Positions 34,697-40,811 of a stretch of DNA of 40,811 bases are shown one piece after another; position 1 is the first letter of the stretch, and each line of letters opens with the position of its first letter. The notes below the pieces were generated by a model that was not told where the DNA came from, made no database searches, and was given only the letters and a program-made list of their open reading frames with translations. The stretch is from positions 1 through 40,811 of the forward strand of contig JAGLHT010000017.1 of the NCBI GenBank assembly GCA_023143455.1, given 5' to 3'. The position numbers and the translations under genes were made by a program. The stretch comes from Desulfobacterales bacterium (GTDB taxonomy: Bacteria > Desulfobacterota > Desulfobacteria > Desulfobacterales > Desulfobacteraceae).

Positions 34697-36208
34697 ATGA
34701 TTTTAAACAATTTTCCTACAAAAGATGAATTCATTGAACTTTCAAAAAAATCCAATGTGATTCCTGTTTGTGCAGAAGTACTTGCAGATACAGAAACCCC
34801 TGTATCAATTCTCCAAAAATTTTATAAAAAAAATAAACCTCTTTTTTTGCTTGAAAGCGTAGAGGGACAGGAACGTTGGGCAAGATACAGTTTCCTTGGA
34901 GTATCAGCAAATAAAGAAATAAAAATATTCTCCAAAGAGGTTGAAATCATCAGCAAAAAAACCTCAAGAACAATTATACACCATGGGAATCCTCTCAATG
35001 TATTAAAAGAGTTTTTAAGTGAATATAAATCAGCTGAAATTCCAGGGCTTCCAAGGTTTTGGAGTGGCTTAACAGGTTTTCTAACCTATGAAATGATATC
35101 ATTTTTTGAAGATGTAAAAGTAGCTCTGCCTCCAGGAACACCATATGCTCATTTCATTATACCGGAAGTAATGATTATTTTTGATAACATGAAACATACA
35201 ATGACATGTTTGAATATTTGCTATCTTGATAAAAATTGTAATTATGAAAAAGAATATGAAAAAGCACTAATCGATCTTAATGAAATAATTTTGAGTATTA
35301 ATAAACCATTTGTAAAAGAAAATATAATTATCAAAGAAAAGTTTGAATTAAAACCTGAAATAAGTGCATCTCAATATATTAACGGAGTTAAAAAGATAAA
35401 ACAATATATTGTTGAGGGCGACATTATCCAGGCTGTTTATTCCCAGCCTTTTTCATGCAATGCCCCACCTGACCCTGTAATGATTTACAGAGCTCAAAGG
35501 TATGTCAACCCCTCGCCTTATATGTTTTTTATGAATTTTAAAGATATTACAATTGCTGGCTCATCACCGGAAACAATGATCAGACTTGAAAATAGCACTG
35601 CAACGCTTCGTCCCATTGCAGGAACACGACCAAGAGGCAAAACTGAACAACAAGATAGAATGCTTGCAGATGAACTGCTTAATGATGAAAAAGAACGAGC
35701 TGAACATGTTATGCTTGTTGATCTTGGACGTAACGATCTTGGACGAGTTGCTAAGCCAGGCACTGTCCAGATAACAGATAATATGTTTATAGAACGCTAC
35801 TCCCATGTAATGCATCTTGTTTCGAATATAACATGCGATCTAAAACAGGGCGTTGATGCATTTGACCTTATAAAAGCAACATTCCCTGCAGGGACTCTGT
35901 CTGGCGCACCAAAAATACGAGCAATGGAAATAATTGCTGATCTTGAGGATTCTCCCCGAAATATTTATGGAGGAGCAGCTGGATATATATCTTTTTCTGG
36001 CAATATGGATCTTGCCATCACTATCCGAACTGCTGTTATGGAAAATGATAAACTCACTATTCAGGCAGGCGCAGGTATTGTTTCAGATTCTGACCCTCAA
36101 AAAGAACTTGAAGAATGTATTAATAAAGCAAAAAGTGTTGAAGCTGCTTTAAAACTTGCTACAAATAAGCTTGATAATTGTAATAATTCTGGAGGTAACT
36201 CATGTTAA
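34697..36208 (+). CDS. trpE: Anthranilate synthase component I TrpE
   Basis: TrpE converts chorismate to anthranilate using ammonia from TrpG, the first committed step to Trp. From ATG 34697 (AGGA 10 nt upstream) it has 503 residues; a TTG at 34670 would sit in the terminator region and is rejected. The N-terminal domain has the Trp-feedback motif LLESVEGQERWARYSFLG (51-68). The catalytic domain has IVEGDIIQAVYSQPF, AGSSPETMIRL, RPIAGTRPRGKT, EHVMLVDLGRNDLGRVA, TFPAGTLSGAPKIRAMEII and QAGAGIVSDSDP. Both feedback inhibition and leader attenuation therefore look possible. Its end contains GGAGGT, the trpG ribosome site, and overlaps trpG by 7 nt. Confidence 0.97.
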   Translation: MILNNFPTKDEFIELSKKSNVIPVCAEVLADTETPVSILQKFYKKNKPLFLLESVEGQERWARYSFLGVSANKEIKIFSKEVEIISKKTSRTIIHHGNPLNVLKEFLSEYKSAEIPGLPRFWSGLTGFLTYEMISFFEDVKVALPPGTPYAHFIIPEVMIIFDNMKHTMTCLNICYLDKNCNYEKEYEKALIDLNEIILSINKPFVKENIIIKEKFELKPEISASQYINGVKKIKQYIVEGDIIQAVYSQPFSCNAPPDPVMIYRAQRYVNPSPYMFFMNFKDITIAGSSPETMIRLENSTATLRPIAGTRPRGKTEQQDRMLADELLNDEKERAEHVMLVDLGRNDLGRVAKPGTVQITDNMFIERYSHVMHLVSNITCDLKQGVDAFDLIKATFPAGTLSGAPKIRAMEIIADLEDSPRNIYGGAAGYISFSGNMDLAITIRTAVMENDKLTIQAGAGIVSDSDPQKELEECINKAKSVEAALKLATNKLDNCNNSGGNSC

Positions 36209-36771
36209 CAGCAGTAATTGATAATTATGACTCTTTTACATTTAATCTTGTTCACTATATTTTACATACAGGCTCGGCAGTAGAAGTCTTTAGAAACGAT
36301 AAAACAACAATTGACGAACTGAAAAAATTAAGCCCTGATGCTATTGTAATTTCCCCGGGACCAGGCAGACCTGAAAATGCTGGAATATCCATAGATGTTG
36401 TAAAAGAATTTTCAGGCAAACTGCCATTGCTTGGAGTATGCCTTGGCCATCAAGTTATTGCCACATGTTTTGGTGGAACCATTATACATGCAAAAAAAAT
36501 AATGCACGGAAAAACGTCAACAATTACAGCAGATGGGAAAACTATTTACTATGGGATTAAAAAGCCTTTTTCTGTCATGAGATACCACTCCCTTGCAGTA
36601 TCCAAACAAGATCTTCCAACCTGCTTGGACATAACCTGCGAAACTGAAGATGGTGAAATAATGGGGTTAAGACATAAAGAGCACAAAACAGAAGGAGTCC
36701 AATTTCATCCTGAATCATTTATGACCATTGTTGGAAAACGGCTAATAAGAAATTTTATTAAAGGAGTATGA
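36202..36771 (+). CDS. trpG: Anthranilate synthase glutamine amidotransferase TrpG
   Basis: TrpG hydrolyses glutamine and channels ammonia to TrpE. The 189-residue length is that of a stand-alone class I amidotransferase. The motifs are DNYDSFTFNLVHY at the N-terminus, SPGPGRPENAG (51-61), the nucleophile Cys80 in LGVCLGHQ, MRYHSL and the His169/Glu171 pair in VQFHPESF. PabA, the folate paralogue, is nearly identical in motifs; position in the trp operon decides, though dual use is possible. A strong ribosome site GGAGGT lies 5 nt before ATG within trpE. Confidence 0.96.
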   Translation: MLTAVIDNYDSFTFNLVHYILHTGSAVEVFRNDKTTIDELKKLSPDAIVISPGPGRPENAGISIDVVKEFSGKLPLLGVCLGHQVIATCFGGTIIHAKKIMHGKTSTITADGKTIYYGIKKPFSVMRYHSLAVSKQDLPTCLDITCETEDGEIMGLRHKEHKTEGVQFHPESFMTIVGKRLIRNFIKGV

Positions 36772-36772
36772 A

Positions 36773-37789
36773 ATGAATTTCACAGAAAATCTCAACCAGA
36801 TTATCAATCAAAAAAATCTTTCCCAGGAAAATATGGAGTCCATGTTCATGGATATTTTTGCAGGTAGTATAACCGATGCCCAGATTGGAGCATTTATGGC
36901 TGCCCTTGCAACAAAAGGAGAAACATTTGAAGAACTTGCAGGAGCTGCAAGAACTATGAGAAGAAAAGCTGTTAGAATTCAAACAACTTCAAATATTATT
37001 GTGGATACCTGTGGAACTGGTGGGGATTCTACTGGAACATTTAATATTTCAACAACCACAGCATTTGTTGTTGCAGGATGTGGTGTAACTGTTGCAAAGC
37101 ACGGTAACAGAAGCATATCAAGCAAGTGTGGAAGTGCTGACCTACTTGAGGAACTTGGCGTTAAGATCGACACTGACCCTGAAATTATTGAAGAAGCAGT
37201 AAATGAAATCGGAATCGGATTTCTTTTTGCTCCAAAATTTCACAGTTCCATGCGCCATGCAGCAAAAGCAAGAAAAGATATTGGAATAAGAAGCATCTTT
37301 AATATGTTAGGTCCTCTTACCAACCCTGCAGCTGCTAAACATCAACTTATAGGGGTTTATGCGCCTGAGTTAACTGAGATGTTTGCCCAGACTTTAAAAT
37401 TATTGGGAACAAAAAAAGCGTTTGTGGTTCACGGACATGATGGAATGGATGAAATTACTACAACAACGTCCACAAGAGTGACAGAACTAAATAATGGTGT
37501 GATAAAATCATATGATCTTGAGCCTTTAGATTTTTTTGATTCCTATGCAGATCCAAAAGACATTAAAGGCAAAGACAAAAAAGTTAATGCCGAGATCACC
37601 AGGTCTATTTTGAAAGGCAAAAAAGGTGCTAAAAGAGAGATTGTTCTCTTGAACGCTTCCGCCGCCCTTGTAGCGGCAGAACAAGCTGATGATATAGCTT
37701 CTGGCATTATAATGGCAGAAGAATCAATTGATTCCGGCAAAGCAAATGAAAAACTCAATGCATTGGTAAAATTCACCCAGGACAATTAA
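36773..37789 (+). CDS. trpD: Anthranilate phosphoribosyltransferase TrpD
   Basis: TrpD joins anthranilate to PRPP. The 338-residue length is normal and it is not fused to TrpG, unlike in E. coli. The PRPP-binding glycine loop is DTCGTGGDSTGTFN (about 78-91), followed by VAKHGNRSISSKCGSADLLEELG (about 107-129). NIGIRSIFNMLGPLTNPA-type sequence (DIGIRSIFNMLGPLTNPA), LIGVY and VVHGHDGMDEI complete the family pattern. AAAGGAG sits just before ATG, overlapping the end of trpG, and the spacing to trpG is one base. Confidence 0.97.
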   Translation: MNFTENLNQIINQKNLSQENMESMFMDIFAGSITDAQIGAFMAALATKGETFEELAGAARTMRRKAVRIQTTSNIIVDTCGTGGDSTGTFNISTTTAFVVAGCGVTVAKHGNRSISSKCGSADLLEELGVKIDTDPEIIEEAVNEIGIGFLFAPKFHSSMRHAAKARKDIGIRSIFNMLGPLTNPAAAKHQLIGVYAPELTEMFAQTLKLLGTKKAFVVHGHDGMDEITTTTSTRVTELNNGVIKSYDLEPLDFFDSYADPKDIKGKDKKVNAEITRSILKGKKGAKREIVLLNASAALVAAEQADDIASGIIMAEESIDSGKANEKLNALVKFTQDN

Positions 37790-37832
37790 TAAAATAATCA
37801 TAGTTCATATAGCTTGGAGAATTGATTTATAA

Positions 37833-38639
37833 ATGGATAAGCTTAAAATTCAAGGTTTTTTAAAAGAAATTATTGAACTGAAAAAACAAGATATTGATGA
37901 AGCTATTGGTAAGACATCTTTAAACCATCTAAGAAAAGAAGCTGAATCAAGACCAATTGAAGCAGATTTTATAGAAGCTTTAAAGAAAAATTCACATACT
38001 CATGCAGGGATTATTGCAGAAATTAAAAAAGCATCTCCTTCCAAGGGGATGATTAAAGAAAATCTTGATGTTGCGTTATATGCAGAAAAATATACAGAGG
38101 CTGGTGCCTGTGCTATTTCAGTCCTAACTGAAAAACATTATTTTAAAGGTAGTCTTAATGATCTTGAAAAAGTGAGAAAAAATAGCAATCTTCCGATTTT
38201 AAGAAAAGACTTTACTATAAGCTCCTATCAAATTTATGAGGCGCGAGCCAAAGGAGCAAATTCAATTTTGCTTATAACATCAATACTTGGGAAAGATCAG
38301 CTCCATGGCTATATAAGCCTTGCAAGGGAAATTAATTTAGAGCCCCTTGTTGAAATACATACTGAAGATGAACTTGAAAAAGCAGATTTTTGCAAAGCAA
38401 AAATTATAGGTATTAACAATAGAAACCTTTCAACTTTAAAAACAGATCTCAGTGTATCCAAAAGGATTGCTCCGCTTTTTGAGAATTACCATATTCCCAT
38501 AGCAGCCAGCGGTATCTCCAAAAAAGAAGATATACAACATGGACTTGATTTTGGGATATTCAATTTTCTTGTTGGTGAAAGCATTGTAAAAGCAGATGAT
38601 ACAATAGAATTTATCAAGGGATTAATTCATCCTGAATAA
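37833..38639 (+). CDS. trpC: Indole-3-glycerol-phosphate synthase TrpC
   Basis: TrpC closes the indole ring, giving indole-3-glycerol phosphate. The 268-residue length is right for the monofunctional enzyme. Motifs are FIEALKKN, then IIAEIKKASPSKGMI (catalytic Lys region), SVLTEKHYFKGSLNDL, LPILRKDFTISSYQIYEARAKGA, LEPLVEIHTEDEL, IIGINNRNLSTLKTDL and IPIAASGISKKEDI, ending FLVGESIVKAD. GGAG lies about 14 nt before ATG 37833. It follows trpD by 43 bp and precedes trpF by 14 bp. Confidence 0.97.
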   Translation: MDKLKIQGFLKEIIELKKQDIDEAIGKTSLNHLRKEAESRPIEADFIEALKKNSHTHAGIIAEIKKASPSKGMIKENLDVALYAEKYTEAGACAISVLTEKHYFKGSLNDLEKVRKNSNLPILRKDFTISSYQIYEARAKGANSILLITSILGKDQLHGYISLAREINLEPLVEIHTEDELEKADFCKAKIIGINNRNLSTLKTDLSVSKRIAPLFENYHIPIAASGISKKEDIQHGLDFGIFNFLVGESIVKADDTIEFIKGLIHPE

Positions 38640-38653
38640 AAATTAGAACAACT

Positions 38654-39298
38654 ATGACAAAAAGAAAAAAAATTGAGCTCATTAAAATATGTGGAATTAC
38701 CGATCCGAAAACTGCTTTAGCATGTGTTAATTTTAATGCGAATGCTATTGGACTCATTTTTTTTAAAAAAAGCCCAAGACATATTTCAGATGAACAAGCC
38801 TTAAAAATATGTCAGACTCTCCCAACCAATATTATTACAACTGGTGTTTTTGTTGATGAAGGCTTTGATTTCATTAATGATAAAATTGAGAAATTATCCC
38901 TCAAAGCTGTTCAACTTCATGGCAATGAAAGCCCTGAACTTATTGCTGATTTACGCACAAAAGATGTTATTGTAATTAAAGCTATTTTTGCTAAAAAAAA
39001 GCCATACTTTAAAGATGCTTATTTATACAACCAAGCCTCCTATCTTCTCGCAGAATGTGGAAAAGGATCGCTGCCAGGCGGAAATGCTGAAACATGGAAT
39101 TATGCAGAAATTGCACAAATTAACACAAAACTACCTGTAATACTTGCAGGGGGGCTCGACTCATCTAATATTATTAATGCACTGAGTATGGGAAATGTAT
39201 CAGGAGTTGATGTAAGCTCAGGGGTAGAATCTTCTCCTGGCATAAAGGATTTAAATAAGGTTGCAAATTTTATAAATCAGGTAAAAGCATTTCAATAA
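38654..39298 (+). CDS. trpF: Phosphoribosylanthranilate isomerase TrpF
   Basis: TrpF performs the Amadori rearrangement of phosphoribosylanthranilate. The 214 residues form a TIM barrel with IKICGITDPKTA (general-base Cys), GLIFFKKSPRHIS, VGVFV-type strand (TGVFVDE), LKAVQLHGNESPEL, PVILAGGLDSSNI, and the phosphate-binding GVDVSSGVESSPGIKD with the general-acid Asp. In many relatives trpB and trpA follow; here the next gene is an inverted LysM protein 2 bp away, so tryptophan synthase must be encoded elsewhere. The start could shift slightly; no strong ribosome site is visible. Confidence 0.95.
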   Translation: MTKRKKIELIKICGITDPKTALACVNFNANAIGLIFFKKSPRHISDEQALKICQTLPTNIITTGVFVDEGFDFINDKIEKLSLKAVQLHGNESPELIADLRTKDVIVIKAIFAKKKPYFKDAYLYNQASYLLAECGKGSLPGGNAETWNYAEIAQINTKLPVILAGGLDSSNIINALSMGNVSGVDVSSGVESSPGIKDLNKVANFINQVKAFQ

Positions 39299-39300
39299 AC

Positions 39301-40014
39301 TTATTTCACCAACAAATTATCCCCGGGATAAATATTGGCATCTTTAGGCAAATGATTAATTTTCTCTAATTGTTTAACGCTTGTACCGTATTTTTTACTT
39401 AAACCATAAAGAGTATCCCCTTTTTCAACAGTATGAAAAATCGATTCTTTTTTTTTGCTCACAGCTATTTTGGTTTCTTTTTTTTTGCTGGTTTTTATAG
39501 AGGGTTGTTTTACAATGCTGGCTGAACTTTTGTTATAAGAATCAAGTTTACGTGATAAATTATCAATACCTCTCTCAAGTTTAGTAATCCTATTTGCTAA
39601 AGTCTCGTATTTTATTGAAAGCGACCCTTCAATCCGTTCAATCCTTTTTGCAAGATCATCATAAGCAAGACTTGTTGTTTTTTCATTTGAAGCTGTTTTA
39701 TCAATAGTAGCGTTAGACTTTTCACCCTCTTTTAAAGTTGTTTTTTCCACCATGTTTGAAAGACGATCAATTTGGTTTTGAAAATCTTGCATTGTCACAG
39801 GTTCATTATTTTTTTTTGTTTTAAAGAGATTGCCATCCCCGGATGGTTTTAAAAAAACAAAAAATATTAGTAAAGATATAATTCCTGCTCCAAGAAGCAT
39901 GATTATAATCTCATATCTCTGTAAAAAAAATACTCCAGGATTATTTGAGGAATCAATTATTTCTGTTTTTACTCTTCTTTTAGAATTTTTTTTGGAGTTA
40001 CTTTTATCTATCAT
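39301..40014 (-). CDS. Single-pass membrane protein with coiled-coil and C-terminal LysM
   Basis: A 237-residue protein starting at ATG 40014 (AGGAGT 6 nt upstream; a TTG at 40017 is less likely). The N-terminal about 33 residues are cytoplasmic and basic. A membrane helix lies at about 35-56 (IIIMLLGAGIISLLIFFVFL). A coiled-coil region (about 75-155: QNQIDRLSNMVEKTT; LAKRIERIEGSLS; LANRITKLERGIDNLSRKLD) and a Ser/Lys-rich spacer follow. The LysM domain is at 192-237 (YHTVEKGDTLYGLSKKYGTSVKQLEKINHLP, then IYPGDNLLVK). The layout suggests a peptidoglycan-binding anchor from the inner membrane. Its stop is 2 bp from the trpF stop. Confidence 0.9.
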   Translation of the reverse strand: MIDKSNSKKNSKRRVKTEIIDSSNNPGVFFLQRYEIIIMLLGAGIISLLIFFVFLKPSGDGNLFKTKKNNEPVTMQDFQNQIDRLSNMVEKTTLKEGEKSNATIDKTASNEKTTSLAYDDLAKRIERIEGSLSIKYETLANRITKLERGIDNLSRKLDSYNKSSASIVKQPSIKTSKKKETKIAVSKKKESIFHTVEKGDTLYGLSKKYGTSVKQLEKINHLPKDANIYPGDNLLVK

Positions 40015-40099
40015 CAACAGACTCCTTTATAAAAGAAATAAGTGGTTTATTGATTTCATACCATTAAATCAGCTTTTAGAAAACACATAATTTGATATT

Positions 40100-40129
40100 T
40101 ATATAATAAACAATTGGAGTATTAATCAA
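40100..40129 (-). promoter_or_regulatory. Putative promoter for the LysM membrane protein
   Basis: On the minus strand TTGATT (40129-40124), 18 nt and TATATA (40105-40100) lie about 85 bp before ATG 40014. The AT-rich context makes this a weak call. Confidence 0.3.
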
Positions 40130-40203
40130 AATTATTGTAATATATTTAGTAAAGAATGCCAAATATATAAAACATGCTGGATAATATGGAGACATTAGAT
40201 CAA

Positions 40204-40811
40204 ATGAAAAAATTCATCCTGTTTTTTTTATTTTTTTTCTGCTTTTTCTCTTTTCTAAAAAATGGCATTGCAGAAGAAGTGATTACGAATTCGCTTGGAA
40301 TGCGTTTTGTGCAGATTTATCCAGGAACATTCAAAATGGGAAGCCCAAAATCTGAAACAGGACACCGATGGAACGAGAAAGAACATACAGTTAGAATATC
40401 AAAATCATTTTACATGCAGGAAACAGAAGTTACCCAAGGACAATGGAAAAAACTTGTTGGATTCAACCCTTCATCTTCAAAAATATTAAACAAAAATTAT
40501 CCTGTTGACACTGTGTCATGGGACCAGTGCATAGAATTTATAAAAGTGTTAAATGGTTTTGAAAAGACCAACAAATATAGACTCCCGACTGAGGCGGAAT
40601 GGGAATATGCCTGCAGAGCCGGCACTGCAACAGCATTTTCCAGCGGCAAAATCACAACATTCTCATGCACAACAATTGATCCTGCATTAAATAAAACAGC
40701 CTGGTATTGTGCTAATTCTGGAGAACAGAACCCACCAGGAAAATTTCAAGCACATCGTGTGAAAACAAAACAACCAAACGCATGGGGGCTTTATGACATG
40801 CATGGTAATGT
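40204..40811 (+). CDS. Secreted formylglycine-generating-enzyme (SUMF1)-like protein, 3' end cut
   Basis: An open frame from ATG 40204 runs off the window after 202 codons. A signal peptide (MKKFILFFLFFFCFFSFLKNGIA, cleavage near residue 23) precedes an FGE-sulfatase fold: TNSLGMRFVQIYPGTFKMGSPKSE, then SFYMQETEVTQGQWKKL, PVDTVSWDQCIEFI, YRLPTEAEWEYACRAGT and WGLYDMHGN. These are hallmarks of the SUMF1 family, whose members either activate sulfatases or, more often in bacteria, have other roles. The catalytic Cys region lies beyond the window, so activity cannot be judged. An in-frame ATG at 40186 would add six residues. It is divergent from the LysM gene across 189 bp. Confidence 0.88.
   Translation, partial: MKKFILFFLFFFCFFSFLKNGIAEEVITNSLGMRFVQIYPGTFKMGSPKSETGHRWNEKEHTVRISKSFYMQETEVTQGQWKKLVGFNPSSSKILNKNYPVDTVSWDQCIEFIKVLNGFEKTNKYRLPTEAEWEYACRAGTATAFSSGKITTFSCTTIDPALNKTAWYCANSGEQNPPGKFQAHRVKTKQPNAWGLYDMHGN

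Noticed and set aside
39319-39333. Palindrome TTATCCCCGGGATAA near the trpF/LysM junction as a bidirectional terminator
   Set aside because: It is explained by the LysM Pro-Gly-Asp-Asn codons, has a one-base centre and no following T-run.
40186-40209. Sequence resembling the start of the trp leader ORF (ATGGAGACATTAGATCAA)
   Set aside because: Similarity to 34484-34507 is partial and short, with no Trp codons after it; likely coincidence.
1-40811. CRISPR arrays, tRNA/rRNA genes, insertion sequences, phage genes
   Set aside because: No spaced direct repeats, tRNA-like cloverleaf, rRNA sequence, transposase or integrase was recognised anywhere in the window.

Overview
This AT-rich window looks like chromosomal core DNA of a Gram-negative, lipid A-producing bacterium, most likely a low-GC member of the Desulfobacterota (Desulfobacterales-like). 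The grounds are the lysS-lolC-lolD-bamA-skp-lpx gene order, a DHH-CBS-polyA polymerase fusion, a PxxKW-type cysteine-rich protein and a HRDVTPQN-type Ser/Thr kinase. This placement rests on recognising families and gene order; no database search was run. I see no rRNA, tRNA, CRISPR array, transposase or phage gene.

Layout. Positions 1-599 (minus) hold the N-terminal part of dnaA, cut by the window edge. A 522-bp non-coding stretch follows, then pdxA-uvrA (plus). A long minus-strand block (19502 down to 4989) runs pilC, a six-helix PilS-like kinase, lysS, lolC, lolD, bamA, skp, lpxD, lpxA, lpxI, a CNNM/CorC-like protein and lpxB. It combines lipoprotein export, outer-membrane protein assembly and lipid A synthesis; fabZ, usual between lpxD and lpxA, is absent. 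On the plus strand come a DHH-CBS-tRNA nucleotidyltransferase and trpS; on the minus strand a pseudouridine synthase and argJ. From 25490 (plus) a signalling set is encoded: a Ser/Thr kinase with TPRs, a LysM lipoprotein, a PP2C phosphatase and an FHA protein, followed by truA.

From 34281 down to 30526 (minus) lies a less familiar group: a 52-codon small ORF abutting a soluble PAS-GAF histidine kinase with a cysteine cluster in its ATPase domain, then a PxxKW cysteine-rich protein and a PLP aminotransferase. Back-to-back with it is the trp operon trpE-G-D-C-F (plus). It is preceded by a short leader ORF with two Trp codons and two tandem terminator-like hairpins, which looks like an attenuator. 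trpB and trpA do not follow; an inverted LysM membrane protein begins 2 bp after trpF. The window ends in a secreted formylglycine-generating-enzyme-like protein, truncated by the edge.

Most striking non-coding signals: a perfect 38-bp palindrome inside the start of lpxI (8256-8293); the trp leader and tandem hairpins (34484-34666); the 52-codon ORF missed by length cut-offs; and the near absence of spacer at all four convergent gene junctions.
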